Below are positions 7,476-15,420 of a DNA stretch of 22,985 nt, piece after piece. Numbering within the stretch: the first letter of the stretch is position 1; every line of letters begins with the position of its first letter. The DNA is from Abditibacteriales bacterium. Its GTDB lineage: Bacteria > Armatimonadota > Abditibacteriia > Abditibacteriales > JANWYM01. The stretch lies in the NCBI GenBank assembly GCA_025055355.1, contig JANWYM010000011.1:1-22985 (forward strand). Direction: 5' to 3'. The notes beneath the pieces are model-generated. The model was given only the letters and a program-made list of their open reading frames with translations. It was not told where the DNA came from and searched no databases. Position numbers and translations under genes: made by a program.

Positions 7476-8684
7476 TTAGAACAAACTCATCTGCTTCTCC
7501 TTCTCTGTCCCCACCATCTTCCCATACCTGCCCCCTCCGCCTGCGGTCAAGGTGGCTTTGCCCTCGCGGGCGGCGAGGATGGAGGCAGCGATGTCGCGCC
7601 CGACGACCTGCTCGAGGTCCTCCCGTGAGGCGCGGTGGAGGACGTTCATTTCCGTGCCGAAGCGGTTGAGGAGTTTGTTCAACGTCACCGCGCCGACTTT
7701 GGGGACGAATTGGAGCGGGACTTGATAGTAATACGGGGGACGGTGCGGAGGGTGGCGGGTTTCTTCGAAATCCTGAATTTCCACGATGCGATCCAGCACG
7801 CCTTTCGTTACATCGGTTGAACCGCACTGGGGGCAGACGCCCACGGGCGGCGGGCTTTCTTCAACGCGCTGGCATGTGTCGCAGAAAGTGCGGTGGTATT
7901 TGCCCAACCTCGGGTCCAAGCCGTAGTTGGCGACGACGCCGCGCCCACCTTCCCGTTTCAGCGCCATCTGCAGTTCGTCGAACGTCGGGGTGTTCATGCG
8001 TATCACGTTATACTCGCGCCCAATCTTCGGCAGCGAGTGCGCGTCGGAGTTGGTGAGGAACGTGCGGTCGTGTAGTTCTGCGATGCGGTCGGCGAGGTCG
8101 CTATCCGCGCTCAAGCCGAGTTCAACGCAAAAGACCTCATCGCATAACTCTCCAAACAAGTCGCTGAGCCGCCGCGCGCAGCTGCCATAGACGCTTTTGT
8201 GGGGCGTGAAGGCGTGGGCGGGGACGAGAAAACCGCCGAAGTCCAGCGTCATTTTCAGCAGGTCTTTTGCCGACATGTGGCAGAACTGTGAAGACAAGTC
8301 GCGGTTGGTCACGAACCGCGATAGGGTGTCGCTAAACGCCTGCATGGTGTCGTAGTCGCGGAAGTAGCAGAGGTGGTGCGACATCCCACCGTCGCGCTCG
8401 CGGGTCTCCATCTCGGCGGCGAGGATGAGGGTGACCGCATCACGGTAGCGGATACCGCCGCCGTCGACCTCGACCATCGCCCCGTTGTCCAACAGTTCAC
8501 GAATCTGCCGAAGCACGGCGGGCGCGGCGCAGTCAATGATGCCCACGAGGTCCATGCCCTTGCGCTCGGCGCACTCGCGGGCGATGTTCTCAAACGTGAG
8601 GTCGCGGGCGGCGGTGATCTTCACCGGCTTGTTGTCGGCGGCGCGTCCGATGTGGATGTGCAGGTCGGCGAAGAAGGCTGTCAT
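7476..8684 (-). CDS. Endonuclease Q family PHP-domain nuclease with C-terminal clamp-binding motif
   Basis: The protein has 402 residues. The N-terminal PHP domain shows ADLHIHIG (His9, His11), a Glu in AAEMETRE near 91, PAHAFTP with His157, and TNSDAHSLPKIGREYN with Asp214 and His216, the metal-site pattern of PHP phosphoesterases. A four-cysteine zinc site follows (Cys268, 271, 284, 287), then a helix-hairpin-helix-like stretch near 325-375 (VPKVGAVTLNKLLNRFG). This order is that of endonuclease Q, which nicks DNA 5' to deaminated bases (uracil, hypoxanthine) and to abasic sites; it is known from Thermococcales and some bacteria. The last five residues, QMSLF, match the bacterial sliding-clamp motif. 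ATG at 8684 was chosen because it starts directly on the PHP strand; a longer frame from 8729 reads through a direct repeat. Confidence 0.85.
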   Translation of the reverse strand: MTAFFADLHIHIGRAADNKPVKITAARDLTFENIARECAERKGMDLVGIIDCAAPAVLRQIRELLDNGAMVEVDGGGIRYRDAVTLILAAEMETRERDGGMSHHLCYFRDYDTMQAFSDTLSRFVTNRDLSSQFCHMSAKDLLKMTLDFGGFLVPAHAFTPHKSVYGSCARRLSDLFGELCDEVFCVELGLSADSDLADRIAELHDRTFLTNSDAHSLPKIGREYNVIRMNTPTFDELQMALKREGGRGVVANYGLDPRLGKYHRTFCDTCQRVEESPPPVGVCPQCGSTDVTKGVLDRIVEIQDFEETRHPPHRPPYYYQVPLQFVPKVGAVTLNKLLNRFGTEMNVLHRASREDLEQVVGRDIAASILAAREGKATLTAGGGGRYGKMVGTEKEKQMSLF

Positions 8685-8691
8685 GTCGGCA

Positions 8692-8775
8692 ATGACCCCT
8701 GACCACGTGACCACATGACCCCTGACCACGCGACTACGAAACCCCAGGATAACGAGACCACGGGTCAGTGGTCAT
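8692..8775. repeat. Direct and inverted GACCAC-word repeat between kinase and endonuclease Q
   Basis: ATGACCCCTGACCACG occurs at 8692-8707 and again at 8715-8730. An inverted version of the words (GGTCAGTGGTCAT) closes the region at about 8763-8775. The sensor kinase stop codon (8772-8774) lies inside it. Confidence 0.75.
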
Positions 8776-11600
8776 TTACTTCTACGCCCATTGGCGATCA
8801 CACTTTGCAGGGTGGCGACAAGGTCTTTGACCTTGTAGGGTTTAGCAACAACGCCGCAGAAGCCGTAGGCTTCGTAGTTCGCCATGATGGGGTCATTGGA
8901 GTAGCCGCTGGACACGATGACTTTGGCGTGAGGGTCTATCTCCAACAACTGGCGCGTCGCTTCCTTGCCGCCCATCCCGCCAGGCACGGTCAGGTCCATA
9001 ATCACAGCGTCAAACACTTGCCCCTTCGCTTGCGCTTGACGATACATCTCCACCGCCTCCATCCCCTCGCGGGCGAACTCGGCTTCGTAACCCATGCGCG
9101 TCAGGACCTCTCGGGTGATGTCGCGGATGACTTCTTCGTCGTCCATCACCAGAATCCTCCCTTTTTTAGTGGGCGAGGTTTCCAACCTCGTCATTTCGCC
9201 TTTGGGCGGCTCGACCTTTTCCGGGGAGGCGGGAAGATAAACGTGGAAGGTCGTGCCAACGCCTAATTCGGACTCGACGGTAATATAACCGTCGTGGTTC
9301 TTGATGATGGAATACGCACTCGCCAATCCCAGCCCGGTGCCTTTTTGTTTGGTGGTAAAGTAGGGGTCAAAGATTTTGGACAGGTGTTCTTCGGGGATGC
9401 CGATGCCGCTATCTTCGATGGAGATTTTGACGTATCGCCCGGCTTTGAGGGGGACGCCTTCGCACGCCCCGATGGCGACATTTTCCGCTGTGACCTTGAC
9501 CGTCCCGCCTTGCGGCATGGCTTGTTGGGCGTTGATGACGAGGTTATGGATGACCTGACTGATCTGCCCTTCATCCACCTGCACCGCCCATAGGTCCTCG
9601 GCGATGTCGAACTCGCACTTAACGTTGGAGCCGCGCAGGGTGAAACGCGTGGCGTCTTGCAGCAGGTTGGCAATCGAAGCGGTCCGAATGATGGGCGCGC
9701 CACCTCTGGCGAAGGTGAGCAACTGCATGGTGAGGTCGCGGGCGCGCAGGCAAGCGGATTCTGCTTCGGTCAAGATCTGCTGCAAATCGCTCTGGGGGTC
9801 GGCATACATCGTCGCCAGCGAGATGTTGCCTAAGATGGCGGTGAGGATGTTGTTGAAGTCGTGGGCGATGCCGCCCGCCAGAACGCCTAAGGACTCCAAC
9901 TTCTCGATTTTGAGGAGTTCGGCTTCCATTTTGCGTTTCTCGGTTACGTCGTTGAACGCCACGACGACGCCGATGATGCGGCTGTCTCGGTCGCGGAGGG
10001 GCGCGCCGTTGATGGCGATGAAACGCTCGGTGCGATCCTGCGCCACCAGCACGGCGTTGCTGGTGAGTTCCACGGCGCCCCCATTGCGCAGCACCGTTGT
10101 GACCGGGTCGTCACAGCGGCGGCGGGTTTTCTCATGAATAATGGAGAAGACCTCGTGGAGCGGTTTGCCGATGGCGTCCTTCTGCTGCCAGCCCGTCAGT
10201 TGTTCGGCGACCCGATTCATCAACACGATGTTGCCTTGCGTGTCCGTGGCGATCACGCCGTCACCAATCGAACGCAGGGTCACCGCGAGCAGTTCCTTTT
10301 CGGCGGCGAGAGCGTCCTCGGCGCGTTTCTTGGCAGTCACATCCCAGAAGATGCCCTGTATCCCTATCACCTTGCCCTCGCTGTCTCTAAGGGGCGTTTT
10401 GATGACGTGAACGTAGATTTTCTCCCCTCCAGGCGGCTGGTGTTCCTCAATCGTATCCACAGGCTCGCCGCTCTGCATCACTGTGAGGTCATCGGCGCGA
10501 TATTTTCGCGCCAGTTCCGCCGGGTAGAAATCGAAATCGGTCTTGCCGATGATTTCCTCCAGCGCTTTGCCCAAGGAGGCACAGAAGCGCGAGTTGCCGA
10601 AGGTGAAGCGTCCCTCCACGTCCTTACGGAAGATGCACTGGGGTAAACTCTCCACCAAAGAGTGATAGACCGCCTCCGCCTCGCGCCGCGCTTGTTCCGC
10701 CTGTTTGCGCGCGCTAATGTCGCGGGCGACGCCCTGCACCCCGACGGCTTTCCCGTTCTGAGAGACCAACCGCGTGCTGACCTCCAGCGGGACGCGGCGT
10801 CCGTCTTTAGTGACAATCTCCACCTCGTAAACGGTTGGGGCGTTGTCCATCAGTTTGCGAGCGATCATCCGGCGCGCCGTTTCGATATATTCAGGGGCGA
10901 GGACTTGGGCGATGTTAAGCTTGACTATCTCAGCGCGATTATAGCCCGTGATGCGCTCGGCGGCTCCATTGATGGAGGTGAAGTTTCCCTCCAGGTCGTG
11001 GGTGTAAATAATGTCGTTCGCGTTCTCGATGAGCTCCCGATAGCGGCTTTCGCTTTCGCGCAGGGCGTCTTCAGCGCGTTGGCGCTCGATAGCAATCCCC
11101 GCCAGATAACTGGCGCGCTCGATGAGTTGCCGGTCGCGGAGGCTGGGTTTGCGAGGGACGGTATAATACATCGCAAAAGTGCCCAACGTTTTGCCGCTGG
11201 AGGAAAAGATGGGAGTGGACCAGCAGGCGCGGAGCCCGTAGCCCAGCGCTAAATCGCGGAAGTTCGCCCACAACGGGTCGGTGGCGATGTCGGCAACGAT
11301 GACCGTCTGACTAAGATAAGCCGCCGTGCCACAGGAGCCAACGTTCGGTCCGATAGCGACGCCATCTACCGCTCTGCTGTAATCCTCCGGCAGGCTCGGC
11401 GCCGCGCCATGCCGCAGGTGCATGCCGTCCTCATCGAGGAGGAGAATGGAACAGAACATGCCCTTGACCTGTTCTTCGATGCTTCGGCACAGGAGCGTCA
11501 ATACCTCGGAAAGCGACGCGCCTGATGCTATCGCCTCCAGGATGCGCGTCTCTTTTATGCGCAGAGATTCAGCCCTCCTCTGCACTCTTCCATTCTTCAT
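8772..11600 (-). CDS. Hybrid sensor histidine kinase (GAF-PAS-PAS-PAS-HisKA-HATPase-REC)
   Basis: The protein has 942 residues and no membrane segment, so it should sense a cytoplasmic signal. Order: GAF (about 20-175, with GPNVGSCGTAAY and a Cys near 126), PAS (184-297), PAS (311-425) and PAS (436-553), each ending in a DISARK/DVTAKK/DVTEKR-type linker. HisKA follows with GGIAHDFNN and phospho-acceptor His580, then HATPase_c (NLVINAQQAM near 687, DSGIGIP near 730, KGTGLGLA near 753). The C-terminal receiver (about 814-935) has acidic residues Asp820/821, phospho-acceptor Asp869 and Lys920. The start follows GGGAGGTC with good spacing. No separate response regulator or output gene adjoins it, so output may go through an unlinked partner. 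The stop codon lies inside a repeat. Confidence 0.95.
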   Translation of the reverse strand: MKNGRVQRRAESLRIKETRILEAIASGASLSEVLTLLCRSIEEQVKGMFCSILLLDEDGMHLRHGAAPSLPEDYSRAVDGVAIGPNVGSCGTAAYLSQTVIVADIATDPLWANFRDLALGYGLRACWSTPIFSSSGKTLGTFAMYYTVPRKPSLRDRQLIERASYLAGIAIERQRAEDALRESESRYRELIENANDIIYTHDLEGNFTSINGAAERITGYNRAEIVKLNIAQVLAPEYIETARRMIARKLMDNAPTVYEVEIVTKDGRRVPLEVSTRLVSQNGKAVGVQGVARDISARKQAEQARREAEAVYHSLVESLPQCIFRKDVEGRFTFGNSRFCASLGKALEEIIGKTDFDFYPAELARKYRADDLTVMQSGEPVDTIEEHQPPGGEKIYVHVIKTPLRDSEGKVIGIQGIFWDVTAKKRAEDALAAEKELLAVTLRSIGDGVIATDTQGNIVLMNRVAEQLTGWQQKDAIGKPLHEVFSIIHEKTRRRCDDPVTTVLRNGGAVELTSNAVLVAQDRTERFIAINGAPLRDRDSRIIGVVVAFNDVTEKRKMEAELLKIEKLESLGVLAGGIAHDFNNILTAILGNISLATMYADPQSDLQQILTEAESACLRARDLTMQLLTFARGGAPIIRTASIANLLQDATRFTLRGSNVKCEFDIAEDLWAVQVDEGQISQVIHNLVINAQQAMPQGGTVKVTAENVAIGACEGVPLKAGRYVKISIEDSGIGIPEEHLSKIFDPYFTTKQKGTGLGLASAYSIIKNHDGYITVESELGVGTTFHVYLPASPEKVEPPKGEMTRLETSPTKKGRILVMDDEEVIRDITREVLTRMGYEAEFAREGMEAVEMYRQAQAKGQVFDAVIMDLTVPGGMGGKEATRQLLEIDPHAKVIVSSGYSNDPIMANYEAYGFCGVVAKPYKVKDLVATLQSVIANGRRSK

Positions 11601-11715
11601 AATAGATGACCTCCCTCATATTGTCAGCCGCACGCCCGCATAAGGACACGGCAAGTGTCGGTTTTCTTAACACCGATTTGGCATATCCGACATTTTTCTT
11701 CCTCAAATTGTAAAC

Positions 11716-11748
11716 CTTCCCCAACCTCCCTTTACCAAGATGGGGAAG
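11716..11748. repeat. Hairpin in the divergent gap 11601-11871
   Basis: CTTCCCCA at 11716-11723 and TGGGGAAG at 11741-11748 form an 8-base perfect stem with a 17-base loop. The gap between the sensor kinase and the small unknown gene must hold promoters for both, but no convincing -35/-10 pair was found on either strand. A second weak pairing, TGTCGG (11656-11661) with CCGACA (11687-11692), lies nearer the kinase. Confidence 0.4.
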
Positions 11749-11871
11749 TTTAATGCTCATTTCGCCTCAACTACGGGTGATTGCGGTTCTTCGCCCCGTT
11801 GAGCATGGGGATTGGCATACCTTTTGCTTACAAAGTTCAATACCATAGCACTGTGAAGCAGGAGAGGTCCT

Positions 11872-12213
11872 ATGCGATTGACTTACGTTTCTCATACAAC
11901 TCCTCGTCCGCAGACGGTCAACTTGTGGCTGCCCGATGCGCTGGTTCACAACTGGCAAGAGGCGTACCAGCGGTATCGTGAACGCTATCAAGAGTGGGAA
12001 CGCCTCTCTCGCATGGAGGTGCCGGCGCTCGTGTTGGAAAGCGTTGTGTTAGATTTAGCCAACGATGAAAAAGCCGAAATCTCCTTGCGCCGTCACTTGT
12101 GGCGTTTTATCAACGCCCAACTGCCCCCTGAACTGCGAGGCAAGGAAGGTGACATCCTTGAACTCCCCGCCTGCCGTCAACACGACACCCTGCATCCGGG
12201 GAAGGAAACGTAA
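11872..12213 (+). CDS. Small protein of unknown function
   Basis: I do not recognise this 113-residue protein. ATG at 11872 follows an AGGAGAGG Shine-Dalgarno at good spacing, the main reason to believe it is a gene. The product is soluble and mostly helical in appearance, with an aromatic and charged middle (AYQRYRERYQEWERLSR, about 31-47), an acidic-hydrophobic helix (VLESVVLDLANDEKAE) and a second helix (LRRHLWRFINAQLPPELRG). The only cysteine is near residue 101. No signal peptide or membrane span is seen. It lies alone on its strand, divergent from the sensor kinase and followed by a long gap before the CstA-family gene. Nothing in the neighbourhood suggests a role. Confidence 0.6.
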   Translation: MRLTYVSHTTPRPQTVNLWLPDALVHNWQEAYQRYRERYQEWERLSRMEVPALVLESVVLDLANDEKAEISLRRHLWRFINAQLPPELRGKEGDILELPACRQHDTLHPGKET

Positions 12214-12673
12214 GTGTTCAGCTCATGTTCAGGAGGTGGGCAAGCAGGACGATTATTAGAGAGGCGATTCCCCAATATGCCCATCTCTGACGCCGAACAC
12301 GGGCAGTTTTCCAAGCTGCCCTGCCGTCATCGCTCGCGTGATACACCTCCCGAATACGAGCCAAGGAGGCACGCGTTCGCGTAACGGCGCGAACACGCGC
12401 CGATGCGCCTCCCTTGCCCAAGCGACACCCACAAGAGGCTATGCTATCTAAGCCGATATACCTCATTTTCTATTGCGGATGCTGAACGATAGGCAATTTG
12501 CCCTCCCCCTTGAAAACGCCTATCACGGCGAGCGCACGGGTGTCATCGTGAGGGGCGGGACGATGAGGGCAAGGACGAGGATGGGGCATGGATGCTCGGA
12601 GCCGATGACGCGGTGGGTGCTTCAACAAGCGCCGACGGAATCGGCTTCATCCGTTAATGAACTCCACAGCCAA
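12214..12673. other. Intergenic stretch without a convincing gene
   Basis: About 460 bases lie between the small unknown gene and the CstA promoter. Two short open frames exist here, but neither has a Shine-Dalgarno, a recognisable motif or natural composition. The main structure is the imperfect palindrome at 12362-12416. The rest could be a decayed gene or untranslated RNA. Confidence 0.5.
12362..12416. repeat. Imperfect palindrome in the 12.2-12.7 kb gap
   Basis: The core GTTCGCG (12375-12381) and CGCGAAC (12388-12394) is perfect around six bases. The outer CAAGGAGGC (12362-12370) pairs with GCCTCCCTTG (12407-12416) with one bulge. No T tract follows on either strand. Confidence 0.65.
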
Positions 12674-12703
12674 TTGACAGCCTCCCGACAAATCATTTAT
12701 ACT
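12674..12703 (+). promoter_or_regulatory. Strong sigma-70-type promoter of the cstA-family gene
   Basis: TTGACA at 12674-12679 and TATACT at 12698-12703 are separated by 18 bases. Transcription would start near 12710, leaving a leader of about 29 bases with AGGAGG before the ATG at 12739. No catabolite-type operator was recognised. Confidence 0.85.
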
Positions 12704-12738
12704 CAACCCATCCGATGTCAAGCACAGGAGGATGTATC

Positions 12739-14484
12739 ATGGGTTTGCTCACCATCGTTGTTCTGAGTGGTCTCTTCATCGGGGCGGCTTACTGTTTGTA
12801 TGGGAACGTCTTGGCGCGGCTGTTTCAACTCGACCCCCACAAGCCCACCCCAGCCGTCGAGATGCGCGACGACGTGGACTATGTGCCCATTGAGCCGAAG
12901 TTCCTCCTCGGTCAACACTTCTCCGCCATCGCCGCCGCCGGTCCGATTGTTGGACCAATTCTGGCGGGTGTGATGTTCGGCTGGCTGCCCGCGCTGCTGT
13001 GGATTGTGCTGGGCTGTGTCCTCATTGGCGGCGTGCACGACCTCGCCGCGCTTATCGCCTCTGTGCGGCACAAGGCGCGCTCCATCGCTGAAGTCGTGCG
13101 CGAGCACATGAGCCGCCGTTCCTATGTGCTCTTCCTGTCGTTCGTCTGGATTGCCCTTATTTACATCATTGTCGCCTTCACCGACATCACCGCGTCATCG
13201 TTCGTGGAGGTGGTCAAACTGGAAAGCGGGCAGGAAGTCCCCCGCGGCGCGATTGCTACCTCGTCACTGCTTTACCTCGCGCTGCCCATCCTCATGGGTC
13301 TGCTGCTGCGCTACACGGGACTGCCCCTGGGCTGGGCAACCGTCATCTTTCTACCGCTGGTCGGTTTTGCCATCTGGGTCGGTCCTTACATCCCGTTTGA
13401 CTTGGCGAGTCTGCTCGGTGTAGAGAAGACCGTCGCGCACAAAATCTGGGATGTGCTGCTGCTGGCTTACTGCTTCGTCGCCTCCGTTGTGCCGATGTGG
13501 ATTCTGCTCCAACCGCGTGGACACTTGGGCGGATATTTCCTGTTCTTCGCTCTCGCAGGCGGCGCGCTGGGTCTCATCTTTGGAGGGAAGACGGTGCAGT
13601 ATCCCGCCTTCACGCACTGGACGACGGCGAAGGGCGACACGCTGTTTCCGATGCTGTTCATCACCGTCGCCTGCGGTGCGTGTTCGGGTTTCCATGCTAT
13701 CATCGCCTCCGGCACGACCTCCAAGCAACTCAAGCGCGAGACCGATGCGCGGGTCATTGGCTACGGGGCGATGCTGCTCGAGGGGATGGTCGCCGTCGTG
13801 TCCCTGTGCTGTGTGATGATGCTGGCGCAAAACGCGCCGCTGCTTAAGAACCCACAGCCGAACTTTATCTACGCCCAGGGCATTGGCAGTTTCCTCGAGG
13901 TCATCGGCATCCCCGCCGCGTTCGGCATCTCGTTCGGCTTGATGGCGTTTACGACGTTTGTTTATGATACGCTCGACGTTTGCACCCGCTTGGGGCGCTA
14001 CATCCTTCAGGAGTTGTTCGGCTGGCGCGATGTGAAAGGGCGCTGGCTCGCCACTGCCATCACCGCCGGTGTGCCGCTGCTGTTCGTCATGCGCACGACG
14101 CTCGACCCGACGGGCAAAGTCATCCCCGCATGGAAAATCTTCTGGTCGCTGTTCGGCGCCAGCAACCAACTCCTCGCTGCCTTGACGCTGCTGGGCGTGA
14201 CCGTCTGGCTGGTCCGAACGCGCAAGGCGCCATGGGTCTGGCTGGTGACGGGCGTGCCGACGGTGTGGATGTATGTCATGAGCACATGGGCGCTCATCGT
14301 GACGATTAAGAAGGCGTTCGTGACGGGAGAAGGTTTCCACTTCACCACCGACCCCGTGCCGTGGGTCGCGCTTGTTCTCGTCGGTTTAGCGCTGCTGATG
14401 CTGGTCGAAGCGTTCAAGGTGTTCTTTGGCGCAACCCCGCCCGAATCGCGCAAGCCGGAGCCGGTGCTGACACCAGCGGGGTAA
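12739..14484 (+). CDS. cstA: CstA-family carbon starvation / pyruvate-type transporter
   Basis: CstA-family proteins are multi-spanning inner-membrane transporters linked to uptake of pyruvate or peptides during carbon limitation. The family signature is clear: DDVDYVPIEPKFLLGQHFSA near residue 44 followed by IAAAGPIVGPILAG. The protein has 581 residues with more than ten hydrophobic spans. It is shorter than the roughly 700-residue Escherichia coli CstA and closer to the shorter members of the family. ATG at 12739 was chosen because AGGAGG sits just upstream and the predicted transcript start leaves almost no leader for an in-frame ATG at 12715. The gene is monocistronic with its own strong promoter and converges on tatD. 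The substrate is inferred from family only. Confidence 0.9.
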   Translation: MGLLTIVVLSGLFIGAAYCLYGNVLARLFQLDPHKPTPAVEMRDDVDYVPIEPKFLLGQHFSAIAAAGPIVGPILAGVMFGWLPALLWIVLGCVLIGGVHDLAALIASVRHKARSIAEVVREHMSRRSYVLFLSFVWIALIYIIVAFTDITASSFVEVVKLESGQEVPRGAIATSSLLYLALPILMGLLLRYTGLPLGWATVIFLPLVGFAIWVGPYIPFDLASLLGVEKTVAHKIWDVLLLAYCFVASVVPMWILLQPRGHLGGYFLFFALAGGALGLIFGGKTVQYPAFTHWTTAKGDTLFPMLFITVACGACSGFHAIIASGTTSKQLKRETDARVIGYGAMLLEGMVAVVSLCCVMMLAQNAPLLKNPQPNFIYAQGIGSFLEVIGIPAAFGISFGLMAFTTFVYDTLDVCTRLGRYILQELFGWRDVKGRWLATAITAGVPLLFVMRTTLDPTGKVIPAWKIFWSLFGASNQLLAALTLLGVTVWLVRTRKAPWVWLVTGVPTVWMYVMSTWALIVTIKKAFVTGEGFHFTTDPVPWVALVLVGLALLMLVEAFKVFFGATPPESRKPEPVLTPAG

Positions 14485-14577
14485 GCACGACCGAAGCGAC
14501 GCGGTTGCCCTCGTCACTTTTGCAGGAATCAAATTGGTCAAGGGGTCAATGCGGCAAGCCCAAAGGGCTAACCTTGG

Positions 14578-15354
14578 TCATGGTAGCGCTCCCAGTCGAA
14601 ACAACCGCCGCGCGTTTGCCGTTGTCGTTTCCCGAACCTCTGTGACAGCGATTCCCTTAACCTCAGCGATTTTCTCCGCGACGTGTCGGACGAACGCGGG
14701 TTCATTCCGTTTCCCGCGATGCGGCACGGGCGCGCAATAAGGCGCGTCGGTTTCAATCAACGTCCTCTCGATTGGAACGAACTTCACGACCTCACGCAAG
14801 TCCTGCGATTTCGGGAAGGTGATGATGCCCGTGAAGCCGATGTAAAAGCCCAAGTCCAGAACCGCCCGCGCGGTCTCGAGGTCACTGGTGAAGCAGTGCA
14901 CCACGCCGCCGACGGCGCTCGCGTCTTCGGCGCGCAAGACGTTCAGCAGCAGGGCATCGGCTTCGCGGTTGTGAATGACCAGCGGCAGTTGGAGTTCCCG
15001 CGCCAGGCAGATGCTCTGGCGAAAAGCGCGTTCCTGCTGCGCGCGCGGCGAGAGGTCGTAATGAAAATCCAGCCCCGTTTCCCCGATGCCGACCACTTTC
15101 GGATGCTGCGCTAATTGGCGCAGCGCGTCTGAGGTGTCGTCGTCCCACGACGACGCCTCGTGCGGATGCACGCCGACAGTGGCAAACATCCCGTCGCACG
15201 CCTCCGCCTGCGCCAGCACCTCGCCGCTGTTGGCGAGGTGGGAACCGATGTTGATGACGATGCCGACATCGTTCTGCCGCGCGCGCAAAAGCACCTCGGC
15301 GTAGTCGGCAGCAAACTTGGGGTCGCTCAGATGACAATGGCTGTCAATGAACAT
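14578..15354 (-). CDS. tatD: TatD-family metal-dependent hydrolase / DNase
   Basis: TatD-family enzymes are cytoplasmic metal-dependent phosphoesterases; several are 3'-5' exonucleases. At 258 residues this one has the usual length. Metal ligands are visible as DSHCHL (His6, His8), GETGLDFHYD (Glu92), LVIHNREAD (His128), VVHCF (His153) and ETDAPY (Asp203). GVHPHEAS and the C-terminal NARRLFRL are also typical. Met at 15354 fits the family start MFIDSHCH; the frame continues upstream to 15402, but those codons lie in a GGGTTTTGG-word palindrome. It is the last gene of the hrcA-grpE-dnaJ cluster, 37 bases after the GH42-like gene. No Shine-Dalgarno is obvious because the repeat occupies the space. 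Confidence 0.94.
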   Translation of the reverse strand: MFIDSHCHLSDPKFAADYAEVLLRARQNDVGIVINIGSHLANSGEVLAQAEACDGMFATVGVHPHEASSWDDDTSDALRQLAQHPKVVGIGETGLDFHYDLSPRAQQERAFRQSICLARELQLPLVIHNREADALLLNVLRAEDASAVGGVVHCFTSDLETARAVLDLGFYIGFTGIITFPKSQDLREVVKFVPIERTLIETDAPYCAPVPHRGKRNEPAFVRHVAEKIAEVKGIAVTEVRETTTANARRLFRLGALP

Positions 15355-15361
15355 GGGGTTT

Positions 15362-15420
15362 AGGCTTTGGGTTTTGGGGGTTAGCAAAGCCTCAAACCTC
15401 AAACCCAGAACCCAAAACCT
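15362..15420. repeat. Palindrome of GGGTTTTGG words between GH42-like gene and tatD
   Basis: A left arm at about 15362-15381 (AGGCTTTGGGTTTTGGG...) matches the reverse complement of 15401-15420 at about 16 of 20 positions. The right half encodes the last residues (GSGFEV) and stop codon of the upstream gene. Confidence 0.7.

Noticed and set aside
12218..12466. 82-residue minus-strand frame with a hydrophobic C-terminus
   Set aside because: It reads through the imperfect palindrome, lacks a Shine-Dalgarno and shows no natural composition apart from one short hydrophobic run.
12473..12766. 97-residue plus-strand frame upstream of cstA
   Set aside because: It overlaps the clear promoter and the start of cstA in another frame and has no ribosome site or motif.
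13351..14340. 329-residue minus-strand frame inside cstA
   Set aside because: It is antisense to an intact transporter and rich in His, Arg and Gln in the way of GC-rich shadow frames.
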